64,000 nucleotides of DNA from an uncultured Clostridia bacterium (GTDB lineage: Bacteria > Bacillota > Clostridia > Oscillospirales > Ruminococcaceae): assembly GCA_947627985.1 (NCBI GenBank), contig CANQYD010000006.1, positions 1 to 64,000 of the forward strand, in the 5' to 3' direction. Of the stretch, positions 33,094 to 41,256 are shown in pieces. Numbering within the stretch: position 1 is the stretch's first letter; each line of letters starts with the position of its first letter. Position numbers and translations under genes: made by a program. The notes beneath the pieces were generated by a model. It saw only the letters and a list, made by a program, of their open reading frames with translations, did not search any database and had not been told where the DNA came from.

Positions 33094-34206
33094 TTATTCG
33101 GGTACTCCGACTTCTATCGTGACATTCCCGCTCGAAGCGTCTCCGACCTCGTTGAATCCTTGTAAGCTGATATATACCTGCGAATTGTCCGGAGTGAGAT
33201 TTAAGTTGAGCATCGACTGATAGAGCCTCTCGCCGCTGACGCTGCATTTAAAGCCTTCATCGGTCATCTCGATGTCGTCGGCGGGGACGAATGTGATAAT
33301 GCTGTAGTCGTCTGTGCCCTGATAGCCGATCGTCACATGTTCCGGCACTCCGTCGGTGAATCTGTCAGCCCCCATATCCGAGCTGATGAACACCCTTGAG
33401 CCGGGTTTTGCAATCTCATCAGAGAATGTCACGACCAATCCGCTTCCGTCCCAGCTTGAGAACATAGGGCTGAACCAGTCATAGTCGCCTTTTACGACGT
33501 TTTCCTTGGTGAATGTGAACGTCGTATTGTAGCTGACGTCGGCGGGCATGAGGTCCTCGTCCCTCGGGACAATTACCTCGACGGTGACGTCGCAATCCAT
33601 GGCGTCAGCCTCCTCGGTCAAGCCGGAGAACTGTATATAGAGCTGCGTAAATTCCGGCTTTATGCCGAGATCATCTATCAGCGAGAGCAGCTTGGCGCCG
33701 TCGACCGAATACATCGTCATGCCGCCGTCGAAGGATACGTCGTTTGATCTTATCTGCGCAAATTGATCAAAGTTTCCGTCCTCGGTATTCTGGAAGCCGA
33801 CGTCGAATGTCGCGGTCTCGGGGTCGGCAAAATACTCCTCCGGGAAGTTGTTGAGGTAGACATAGAGCCGCGAGCCCTCGGTCTGAAGCGCCGAATACAT
33901 CTGCATGAAATACTTGATGTCGCCTTCGCCTTCCCACGGGTCAACCACCGCGTTGAACCATTCCCACTCGCCCTTGTTTACGGTCTGAGAATGGCTGAAG
34001 AGCACGTCGTCATACCTAAAACCCGGCTCTGCGGGTACGTCCTCTAAAATCTCGACCTCCGGCTCCGTCTCCTCCGGTTCGGTCTCGATGATCTCGGTCA
34101 CGGGCGCTTCCGTCACCTCGGGTTCACCCTTTTCCGCTTCGCCTCCGCAGGCGCTGAGGGATAAGATCATCGCGGCGGCGGTCATCATCATAATAAATTT
34201 TTTCAT
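33094..34206 (-). CDS. Lipoprotein with two internal repeats
   Basis: A 370-residue exported lipoprotein; the signal ends in the lipobox LSAC (Cys20). A Glu/Thr/Pro-rich spacer (21-60) precedes two similar ~140-residue domains. Shared features are 'GEWEWFNAVVDPWEGEG' versus 'GDYDWFSPMFSSWDGSG' near the start and 'FTQLYIQFSGLTEEAD' versus 'NSQVYISLQGFNEVGD' near the end. I do not recognise the domain. GGAGG precedes the ATG. It is the last gene of a minus-strand run after the GH2 enzyme and VOC protein, so a role at the surface in carbohydrate handling is possible. Confidence 0.85.
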   Translation of the reverse strand: MKKFIMMMTAAAMILSLSACGGEAEKGEPEVTEAPVTEIIETEPEETEPEVEILEDVPAEPGFRYDDVLFSHSQTVNKGEWEWFNAVVDPWEGEGDIKYFMQMYSALQTEGSRLYVYLNNFPEEYFADPETATFDVGFQNTEDGNFDQFAQIRSNDVSFDGGMTMYSVDGAKLLSLIDDLGIKPEFTQLYIQFSGLTEEADAMDCDVTVEVIVPRDEDLMPADVSYNTTFTFTKENVVKGDYDWFSPMFSSWDGSGLVVTFSDEIAKPGSRVFISSDMGADRFTDGVPEHVTIGYQGTDDYSIITFVPADDIEMTDEGFKCSVSGERLYQSMLNLNLTPDNSQVYISLQGFNEVGDASSGNVTIEVGVPE

Positions 34207-34221
34207 ATTTTTCCTCCCGAT

Positions 34222-34671
34222 TTAATTTTTCCCGACGACCTGATAGGACCGCTCGGTGTACTGCATGAACTCGATCTTGTTGCCGTCGGGGTCGTGGGAC
34301 CACATCTGCCATGTGTTGTCGATGCCGAGCGACGGCTCGGAGTCGATCGGAACGCCTTTTTCCTTGAGCTCGCGGCATGCCTCGTGAATGTCCTCGACGA
34401 TGAGCGCGAGGTGCTGATAGTTGAAGGTGTTCCAGTCGGGAACGGCGGATTTATCGGCGTTTTCGGGATCGAACAGCTCAAGATAGAGGCTGTCCGAAAT
34501 CTTTAAGTAGACTATCCATTCCCTGTCTTTCGGAAATTTCGTGTCAGGGGATTGGTCGCCGTAGGTCAGCGAAAATGCCCGCTTGAAGCCTAAAATATCG
34601 CTGTAAAATCTTTCCGATTCTTTAAGATCGCGACATTTGAAAGCCACATGCCCCAGCTCTTTGATTTTCAT
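34222..34671 (-). CDS. VOC-family (glyoxalase-like) protein
   Basis: A 149-residue vicinal oxygen chelate protein. 'ELGHVAFKCRDLKESERFYS' at the start and 'NYQHLALIVEDIHEACRELK' in the middle are the two metal-binding beta-alpha-beta-beta-beta units, with 'WSHDPDGNKIEFMQYT' carrying the last Glu ligand. It may be a lyase, isomerase or detoxification enzyme. AAGGAG lies in the last codons of the upstream GH2 gene and the gap is 4 bp, so translation is coupled. The substrate is unknown. Confidence 0.9.
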   Translation of the reverse strand: MKIKELGHVAFKCRDLKESERFYSDILGFKRAFSLTYGDQSPDTKFPKDREWIVYLKISDSLYLELFDPENADKSAVPDWNTFNYQHLALIVEDIHEACRELKEKGVPIDSEPSLGIDNTWQMWSHDPDGNKIEFMQYTERSYQVVGKN

Positions 34672-34675
34672 AAGA

Positions 34676-37600
34676 TCACTCCTTAATAAATTTAATTGAT
34701 TTAAAGTCGAAGTCGGTACCCGGCAAAAATACCGCCGTCATTTCCTCCAAGCCGCTTATTTCCGGTATTTTTGTTTTCACGGCCGTGACTGAATCGCTTC
34801 CCGGGAACTCGATATTCACATCATCGTGGCTTGTAAACGACAGCCTGATGACGTCCTTTTTATTCCTTGTGCGACCTGTGATCTCGACGGCGTTGGCGCC
34901 ATCCGCAAGGTCGATCCCCTTAAACTGCACGCTCACGTTGTTGCCGATCTTTTCGATCATCTCGCTTCCTAAAGTGAAGCTGTCGCCGTAGACGCCGTCG
35001 TTGTCAAGCGCCGAAATTTCGACCCCGAGGCGCCTCGGATTTGCGAATTTAAAGCCCTTGAACCGCAGCTCCTCATGAAAAACAAACGCGATATCATTAA
35101 CGCCTTTAAGCTTTTCCGGTAGCCTGAAACTGCGGTATTTATAGGTATTCCACTCGTTTTCAGCCTGAAAACCGAGGGTCATCACCATCTTCCCGCCGAC
35201 CAAAAGTTCGACCGGGATCACCGACTGATTATAGGTGTAGATGCCGATCGTGACCTCGTCGGAGCCGGCTTTTCCGAAATCGACGTTTTTAAACTCGACC
35301 GTCTTCTGCTCGCCTATCCGAACGCCTCCGCCCATGTCGCTGTCCAAAGTCTCGGCGTTCGAGCAAAGAGAGGCGCAGACGATCTCGGTGTAGGGATCGA
35401 AGCTTGCGGGACCGAAGCCCGCGATCTCGGCTTCGAGCTCGGAGATGATCTCTTCGCAGATCGAGCCGTTTTTGTGGTATGCTCTGATCCTGAATTTTCC
35501 GTCGCCTCGGGGGATAAGTTTAGCCCCGTCGGGAATTTTTTCAAATTCGCAGAGATTCGTCTCGACCCCGGTCAGAGTCATCGCCTTAAACCCGACTTCA
35601 CCCGGGTCTGCCGTCGTATTTTCGGGCAGGACAGACGCTGTGATGATCACATCACCTGTATCCGGGGTGATAAGCTGCGCAGAGGATTTGATATCGATCT
35701 TTCTTATCGGAATATCCGCGCCGACATCATGCGAAACGACTTCGGTTTTGCAGGAAATCCCTTCCTTAGCCCTTGCGGGGACGGATTTCAGCATGAGAGT
35801 CTCGGTCGGAAGACCCGGGGAAGAGACCGTCACCAAAACATCACCCGGCTCGATCTTTGCGGCAAGCATGATCAGAAGTTTACCGCCGAAGAGCTTTCTT
35901 GAGGAGGTCTTATACTCCTCGTAATCGGTGCTGTCGCCGTTGTCAAGACCCATCAGCCTTGCCCCGCCCGACACCGTCACGTTTATCCTCGACCTCGCGT
36001 TATCAACTGGGTTTCCGTCTTTATCGACAGCCGAGACCTCGATGAATGCCATGTCCTCGCCGTTTGCAAAAATCGCCGAGCGGTCGGATTTCAGGATAAT
36101 TTTCGCGGCGTCGCCGAAGCTTCTGCGCGCGCAGAAGCACATCTCCCTGCCGTTTTCATCATATCCCACGGCTCTGAGTTCGCCTTTTTCATATTCAGCC
36201 TGCCAGCGACCGGTGAGGCGGTCCCCGTCGGTGTGATTATATTTCTGCCTGCCGAGCGATCTGCCGTTTATGAAGACCTCGGCGGAGTCGCAGTTTGTGA
36301 AGGCGAAGATGTCTATAAGCTGACCCTCGTTCCAATCCCAGCTCGGGAAGAGGTGGATAAAGGGTTCGGCGCCGTGATTCCACTCGGCTTTGTAGGCATA
36401 GAAGCTGTCCTTGGGAAAGCCCGCGGTATCGACATGCCCGAAATAGGAATTTTTTGTGCGATAGGGCGTCGGCTCGCCGATGTAGTCAAAGCCGGTCCAG
36501 ATAAACTGCCCGAGGGAGAATTTTCTGTTGCGGTCGACGGTGATGTTGTACTCGCAGTTAGGCGCGCCCCAGCCCGTCGCGCAATTCAGAAGCGATGAGC
36601 ACTGAAGATCATCATAAGTCGTCGTCATGACCGAGGCGGGGAAGTGATAAATACCCCTTGACTGCACCGTCGAAGCGGTCTCGGAGCCGTAGATTATCCA
36701 GTTCGGGTGATTTTTGTGGTGCTCGTCGTAGATGGATTCAAGATAGTTATATCCCACCGTTCCGAGCTCTTCGGCACAGTTCTGGGCGCCCTGCCAGCGC
36801 ATGTGGTTGGAGCCTATCGTCACCGGTCTTGAATTTTTATAATCATCGATCCTCACGCACCTTGAAAGCTCTTTTGTGAGTTCGGCACCCCTCGGGATAT
36901 CGTTGGTGTCGCCGATTTCGTTTCCGATGCTCCACATGATGACGCTCGGGTGATTTCTGTCCCGCCTGATCCAGCTTCTGACGTCCCGCTCATGCCAGTC
37001 GTCAAAGAATCTCGCGTAGTCGTAATCGGTTTTCCTGTCCTGCCACATGTCGAGCAGCTCGCTGTCCACCAAAAATCCCATCTCGTCGCATAATTCCATA
37101 AATTCCGGAGCAGGGGGATTGTGTGAGGTCCTGATGGCGTTGACCCCCATCTCTTTTAAGATAGTCAGCTGCCTTCTTGCCGCCGCCTTGTTGAACGCCG
37201 AACCCAAAGCCCCGAGGTCATGATGCATGCACGCGCCGTTTAATTTTACGCTCTTGCCGTTTAAGAAAAATCCCTTGTTGCTGTCATAGCGGCAGTATCT
37301 GTAACCGATCCTCTCATACCGCTGATCTACGCTCTCCTCGCCTATGATTATCTCCGTCAGAAGCGAGTAGAGATAGGGATTTTCGACGCTCCAAAGCTCG
37401 GGCTTCATGATCTCAAAGCTTTGGGATATCTTATCATTCCCGGCGGGCACGTTTGTCTTAATGCTTAAGACTTCCCCGCCGTCGCGATCGATAAGAGTAT
37501 GCTTTAAAACGCAGTCGGTATCGATTTCAAGCTCGGTATCTATCTCGGTGCTCCAAAGGTCTCCCTCGGGGTAGCTGACGACATATGTCCCGTCCTCTTT

Positions 37601-38020
37601 GATTCTGTTGACCCCCGTCTCGCGGAGCCACACATTTCTGAAAATTCCCGCGCCCGAGTACCATCTTGTGTTGGGGGAGCGGTATCTCACCAAGACCCTG
37701 ATCTCATTTTCCCCATCGATCGGCTCAAACGGCACGTCGAAGGTGGTGTAGCCGTATTTCCATTCAAAAATCTGCCTGCCGTTTAAATATACCGAGCTGT
37801 CCATATATACCCCTTCAAAGCGAAGGGTATATACCTTCCCGGCGGGCTTTGAGACGGTGAATTTCTTGCTGTACCAGCCGTCGGAGGTCTTATATAAGTC
37901 CCCGACATGCCAAATCTGCCAGTCGTGGGGGATATCGACCGGGCTGAAATCCTCCTCCTTGGGAAGAATATCCGGCTTCATCTCCGCAAACTGCCAGCCG
38001 TCGTTAAAAAGTCTGTACAT
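34676..38020 (-). CDS. Glycoside hydrolase family 2 (beta-galactosidase-like)
   Basis: A 1114-residue GH2 enzyme. The sugar-binding domain (~1-180) has 'GVYMDSSVYLNGRQIFEWKY'; an Ig-like domain follows; the TIM barrel (~260-560) has 'NAIRTSHNPPAPEF', the acid/base Glu in 'MWSIGNEIGD', and the nucleophile Glu in 'IIYGSETAS'. DUF4982-like ('LIDIFAFTNCDSAEVFINGR') and Ig-like domains come next, and a ~300-residue C-terminal extension is probably carbohydrate-binding. No signal peptide is seen. AAAGGAGG fixes the start at 38020. Galactosidase versus glucuronidase or other specificity is uncertain. Confidence 0.92.
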   Translation of the reverse strand: MYRLFNDGWQFAEMKPDILPKEEDFSPVDIPHDWQIWHVGDLYKTSDGWYSKKFTVSKPAGKVYTLRFEGVYMDSSVYLNGRQIFEWKYGYTTFDVPFEPIDGENEIRVLVRYRSPNTRWYSGAGIFRNVWLRETGVNRIKEDGTYVVSYPEGDLWSTEIDTELEIDTDCVLKHTLIDRDGGEVLSIKTNVPAGNDKISQSFEIMKPELWSVENPYLYSLLTEIIIGEESVDQRYERIGYRYCRYDSNKGFFLNGKSVKLNGACMHHDLGALGSAFNKAAARRQLTILKEMGVNAIRTSHNPPAPEFMELCDEMGFLVDSELLDMWQDRKTDYDYARFFDDWHERDVRSWIRRDRNHPSVIMWSIGNEIGDTNDIPRGAELTKELSRCVRIDDYKNSRPVTIGSNHMRWQGAQNCAEELGTVGYNYLESIYDEHHKNHPNWIIYGSETASTVQSRGIYHFPASVMTTTYDDLQCSSLLNCATGWGAPNCEYNITVDRNRKFSLGQFIWTGFDYIGEPTPYRTKNSYFGHVDTAGFPKDSFYAYKAEWNHGAEPFIHLFPSWDWNEGQLIDIFAFTNCDSAEVFINGRSLGRQKYNHTDGDRLTGRWQAEYEKGELRAVGYDENGREMCFCARRSFGDAAKIILKSDRSAIFANGEDMAFIEVSAVDKDGNPVDNARSRINVTVSGGARLMGLDNGDSTDYEEYKTSSRKLFGGKLLIMLAAKIEPGDVLVTVSSPGLPTETLMLKSVPARAKEGISCKTEVVSHDVGADIPIRKIDIKSSAQLITPDTGDVIITASVLPENTTADPGEVGFKAMTLTGVETNLCEFEKIPDGAKLIPRGDGKFRIRAYHKNGSICEEIISELEAEIAGFGPASFDPYTEIVCASLCSNAETLDSDMGGGVRIGEQKTVEFKNVDFGKAGSDEVTIGIYTYNQSVIPVELLVGGKMVMTLGFQAENEWNTYKYRSFRLPEKLKGVNDIAFVFHEELRFKGFKFANPRRLGVEISALDNDGVYGDSFTLGSEMIEKIGNNVSVQFKGIDLADGANAVEITGRTRNKKDVIRLSFTSHDDVNIEFPGSDSVTAVKTKIPEISGLEEMTAVFLPGTDFDFKSIKFIKE

Positions 38021-38041
38021 TTTCCTGCCTCCTTTAGTCAT

Positions 38042-38066
38042 GATAAAAGGGCGGAATTATCCGCCC
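38042..38066 (-). terminator. Rho-independent terminator after DUF4956
   Basis: On the minus strand GGGCGG-ataatt-CCGCCC then TTTTAT. It separates the DUF4956/VTC operon from the GH2 operon. Confidence 0.83.
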
Positions 38067-38072
38067 GAAAAT

Positions 38073-38762
38073 TTATTTTTGGGGATAGCTGTCGTAGTCG
38101 CGCATGGTGATGGCGACGTCAAGATTCCCGTTTCTCTCTCTTATCTCATCTAAAAGCGCCCTGCGATCGGCTTTTTCGGATATCGTCGCTATGTATCTCA
38201 GCTCATAGACCGCGCCGAAGTCCGAGGTCCTGACCTGCTGAAGATCGAACCCCTCGGTATATTTATCCAAAATCTCATCAAAAGCGCCCTCGAAGTTTAA
38301 ATCCTCCGGGACAAAGATTTTTATCATCACGCGGTTGTTTTTTGGGATTCCGAACCCGGTAGCCGAAAGGATCGCGGTGACGGCGCAGAGTATCAGCGTG
38401 ATGACGATGGTGACGCCGTAATAACCCGTCCCGCAGCCGATCCCGATGACGATCGCAAACAAAAGCGTCGTTATCTCCATGGTATCTCTCGGGTTGCTTC
38501 TTATCCGAAGAAGAGCCAGTGCTCCTCCCAAAGACACAGCCACAGCGACGGAGGAATTCACCAAGAAGATGACGGCAGCCATCAGCGGCGCCAACAGAAC
38601 CACGGCAGCCGGGAAGTCGGAGGTATATCCTCTTCGGCGGTTAGTCAAAAGATAGACGGTGCTCAGGATAAGCCCGAGGACAAAGGCGATGCCGACCGAT
38701 GTCAGAACTCCCTTTGCGTTGAGCGCCACTCCTCCGATGTCGGGAAATAAAAATTTAACCAT
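38073..38762 (-). CDS. DUF4956 membrane protein
   Basis: A 229-residue membrane protein. Four hydrophobic segments in the first 140 residues include 'VGIAFVLGLILSTVYLL' and 'GVTIVITLILCAVTAIL'. The conserved loop 'ALALLRIRSNPRDTMEITTL' and the cytoplasmic C-terminal alpha/beta domain are typical of DUF4956. The family nearly always accompanies VTC-domain polymerases, as here with an 8-bp overlap. Its job is unknown; a membrane partner of polyphosphate synthesis is the standing inference. AAAGGA is nine bases before the ATG. Confidence 0.9.
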   Translation of the reverse strand: MVKFLFPDIGGVALNAKGVLTSVGIAFVLGLILSTVYLLTNRRRGYTSDFPAAVVLLAPLMAAVIFLVNSSVAVAVSLGGALALLRIRSNPRDTMEITTLLFAIVIGIGCGTGYYGVTIVITLILCAVTAILSATGFGIPKNNRVMIKIFVPEDLNFEGAFDEILDKYTEGFDLQQVRTSDFGAVYELRYIATISEKADRRALLDEIRERNGNLDVAITMRDYDSYPQK

Positions 38763-39528
38763 GTGACAGTTTCCTTTCTATCGCCAAGCGGTCGGATATG
38801 TGGACAAAATCCCGTCCGCGAAGCCTTTTGTATTCGTTTCCGTATTTTGAGAATCTCTGCATGAAAATCCTTTCGGAAGTCAAATAGTCGCAGAGTTTTT
38901 TAGGCAGAGCATGCATGAACTTTATCTCCATCAGCCTCTCGCCCGGCTCCAGAAGAGGCGTTCCCCCGGGACCTTTCAGCAGATCGACGTCCTCCCGGCG
39001 GGTTAAGATATTCCTATCGAAAGTGATGCGAAGGGAGGGGTCGGATTTATCAAAAAGCGCTTCTCTTTCGTATGATATCATCACTGCGGGCATGACCTTT
39101 TTCCTCTCAAGAAAGAAAGCGATCTCGTCATACATTCTCTTTTTTGAATATTCATCCGTCTCGGGAGGTATCCCGGTCCGCACAAATTCCATAGCCGAGT
39201 TATAGGGAAGCGTAGCCCTTCTTTTGGTGACGATGCCGCCCACTTTTCGCTTGAGCTCCAAAAAGACCTTTTCCTCGCCCGTTTCAAGGCAGTCATAGCT
39301 CCGAATCCGCAGTTTTTCCTTGAACTTCGGCCTTGAAAGAGAAGCGTTGATGACCGAGTTTTCACCGTCGTCAAAATAGATATTGTATATCCCGTAGACC
39401 TTGCCGCCGCGGCAGTAGGCGTCGAATTCCATGCCCATATCCCGGGAGAGAAATTCCGTCAGCCGCTTTTCCTGCTCGTCGGTCACGAGAAATTTCTTTT
39501 CATAGCGTTCAAATGTATATATCGCCAA
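38755..39528 (-). CDS. VTC-domain polyphosphate polymerase-like protein
   Basis: A ~257-residue VTC-domain protein, related to the catalytic tunnel of the yeast polyphosphate polymerase Vtc4. The tunnel's basic and acidic residues appear in order: 'RYEKKFLV', 'LRIRSYDC', 'VFLELKRKV', 'VMISYEREALF' and 'LMEIKFMHALPKKL'. The ORF track start is too early. GGAGG then a TTG gives the start MAIYTFERYEKKF at 39528, which places the domain right at the N terminus. It overlaps DUF4956 by 8 bp. Polyphosphate synthesis is inferred from family, not shown. Confidence 0.88.
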   Translation of the reverse strand: MAIYTFERYEKKFLVTDEQEKRLTEFLSRDMGMEFDAYCRGGKVYGIYNIYFDDGENSVINASLSRPKFKEKLRIRSYDCLETGEEKVFLELKRKVGGIVTKRRATLPYNSAMEFVRTGIPPETDEYSKKRMYDEIAFFLERKKVMPAVMISYEREALFDKSDPSLRITFDRNILTRREDVDLLKGPGGTPLLEPGERLMEIKFMHALPKKLCDYLTSERIFMQRFSKYGNEYKRLRGRDFVHISDRLAIERKLSHG

Positions 39529-39565
39529 AGCAAGATTCCTCCGTGAAATTTTAACACCGAAAACC

Positions 39566-39594
39566 ATTGTACCAAAAAAAGTGTGAAAAGGCAA
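39566..39594 (-). promoter_or_regulatory. Promoter of the VTC/DUF4956 operon
   Basis: On the minus strand TTGCCT (39594-39589), 17-bp spacer, TACAAT (39571-39566). Confidence 0.65.
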
Positions 39595-39644
39595 TACGAA
39601 AAGCTGAAAAAAGTATGAAATTTTTTAAAAATTCGCGGGATATA

Positions 39645-39674
39645 AAAATCGCCTCCCGGAAAATTTCGGGAGGC
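39645..39674 (-). terminator. Rho-independent terminator of the ferredoxin gene
   Basis: GCCTCCCG/CGGGAGGC (39651-39674) followed on the minus strand by GATTTTTATA. Confidence 0.85.
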
Positions 39675-39691
39675 AGGATTTTTAAGGAAAA

Positions 39692-39862
39692 TTATTCCTC
39701 GTTAGGAGCTCCTACAGGGCAGACGGAATTGCAGTTGCCGCAGGAGATGCAGGTGTCGGGATCGATGACGTACTTGTCGTCGCCCTCGGTGATAGCGCTC
39801 ACGGGGCACTCGGCAGCACAGGCTCCGCACTTGATGCATTCGTCGGAAATCTTGAAAGCCAT
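39692..39862 (-). CDS. 2[4Fe-4S] ferredoxin
   Basis: A 56-residue clostridial-type ferredoxin, an electron carrier for anaerobic oxidoreductases. It has two CxxCxxCxxxCP clusters, 'CIKCGACAAECPVSAI' and 'CISCGNCNSVCPVGAP'. The ORF track runs far upstream, but AAGGAGG nine bases before the ATG at 39862 and the family length fix the start. It is monocistronic, with its own promoter and terminator. Confidence 0.97.
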   Translation of the reverse strand: MAFKISDECIKCGACAAECPVSAITEGDDKYVIDPDTCISCGNCNSVCPVGAPNEE

Positions 39863-39910
39863 GGTATGTAACCTCCTTAAGGTAATTAGAGCTTGGTATT
39901 CTCCAAGATG

Positions 39911-39938
39911 ATTATAACATATATTTTGAAAAATGCAA
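39911..39938 (-). promoter_or_regulatory. Promoter of the ferredoxin gene
   Basis: On the minus strand TTGCAT (39938-39933), 16-bp spacer, TATAAT (39916-39911) with TGT before it. Confidence 0.75.
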
Positions 39939-40125
39939 GCGTTTTTCAAAATTTTATTGAAGCTTAAGATTTTTGCCCGCAAATTCTGTTGCATTTTTTT
40001 ATGCGCTGTGATATACTTTACTTTGTAACGGCTTTTTAAGATCATCATGAAAAGGAGGCGGTGGAGCCACGGTAAGAAAAATATTTTCCGCAATATGGCA
40101 GTATTTCCGCCGTCTTGACAAAATT

Positions 40126-41241
40126 TTGCTCTTGCTGACGATCCTGATCTGCTCTTTCAGCGTTCTGCTTCTCTATTCGCTTGTTCAGAACAACATGACC
40201 CAGCAGATCACCTCTGTTGACGTGACCTTGGATTACACCGACTACCGTAATCAGGCGATAGCGGCGATGATGGGTCTCGGCTTCTCGATAGTCGTCGCGG
40301 TCTGGGATTACCGAAAATTTTCAAAACTTTGGTTTATCTACCTTCCGCTGATGATAGGACTGACCTGCTTAACATTCACATCTTTGGGCGAATCGGGTCT
40401 TGAAGGCGCCGACGATAGGGCATGGATAATGCTCGGGAGCTTCTCCTTGCAACCCGCGGAATTTTTAAAACTCGCCTTTATCCTGAGTTTTAGCTATCAC
40501 TGTCACAAGACGCAGGAGATTTTTAACAATCCTTTGAATATCATCGCCCTCTGCGTTCACGGCGCGATCCCGATCGGGCTTGTCATGCTTCAGGGCGACG
40601 ACGGCACGGCTTTGGTTTTCGCGGCGATTTTCTTGGCGATATTTTTCACGGCAGGAATATCTTGGAAATATATCTTGGGCGCAGGTATCTTATCTCCGAT
40701 AGCGATTTGGTTCATGTGGACGCATTATCTGCAAGACGTCCACAAAAACAGGATTCTCGCGATCATCAATCCCTCAAAATACGCGACGAAAGACATGCTA
40801 TATCAGACAAATCTTGCCAAAATTGCGCTCGGCTCGGGTCAGGTGCGGGGCAAAGGGCTCTTCGGCGGGGATTATTCATATGTACCCGTCTGCCACAACG
40901 ACTTCATCTTCAGCTACGTCGGACAGACCCTCGGATTCATCGGCTGTCTCGGGCTGATAATCCTGATCGGCTTCATCTGCCTGCGGATCTTGGGCAACAG
41001 CCTTCGGTCCTCGGACCCGCTCGGGAAGTTCATCTGCGTCGGCGTATTCGCCTACATTTTCAGCCAGTCGGTCTTAAATATCGGCATGGTGATGGGCTTG
41101 ACCCCCGTCATCGGAATCACTCTTCCCTTTGTGTCGGCGGGAGGCAGTTCGATGCTCTCGGCGACGGCTTCGATGGGGCTTGTGATGTCGGTCTACTACC
41201 ACTCCGCGCGCTTCGACACGATATTTGCAAAGAAAAAATAA
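40126..41241 (+). CDS. FtsW/RodA/SpoVE-family peptidoglycan polymerase
   Basis: At least 371 residues with about ten membrane segments; a SEDS glycosyltransferase that polymerises lipid II for elongation, division or the spore cortex. 'AWIMLGSFSLQPAEFLKLAF' carries the RodA-like region, and 'VLNIGMVMGLTPVIGITLPF' with 'GGSSMLSATASMGLVMS' is the conserved C-terminal block. The only standard start is the TTG at 40126, which leaves the first membrane helix without its usual basic lead. The same frame is open to 40051, reading (V)RKIFSAIWQYFRRLDKI, typical of the family, with AAAGGAGG upstream but no ATG, GTG or TTG. The true start is probably non-standard or altered. Confidence 0.88.
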   Translation: MLLLTILICSFSVLLLYSLVQNNMTQQITSVDVTLDYTDYRNQAIAAMMGLGFSIVVAVWDYRKFSKLWFIYLPLMIGLTCLTFTSLGESGLEGADDRAWIMLGSFSLQPAEFLKLAFILSFSYHCHKTQEIFNNPLNIIALCVHGAIPIGLVMLQGDDGTALVFAAIFLAIFFTAGISWKYILGAGILSPIAIWFMWTHYLQDVHKNRILAIINPSKYATKDMLYQTNLAKIALGSGQVRGKGLFGGDYSYVPVCHNDFIFSYVGQTLGFIGCLGLIILIGFICLRILGNSLRSSDPLGKFICVGVFAYIFSQSVLNIGMVMGLTPVIGITLPFVSAGGSSMLSATASMGLVMSVYYHSARFDTIFAKKK

Positions 41242-41256
41242 TTCAGGAGGTTTACC

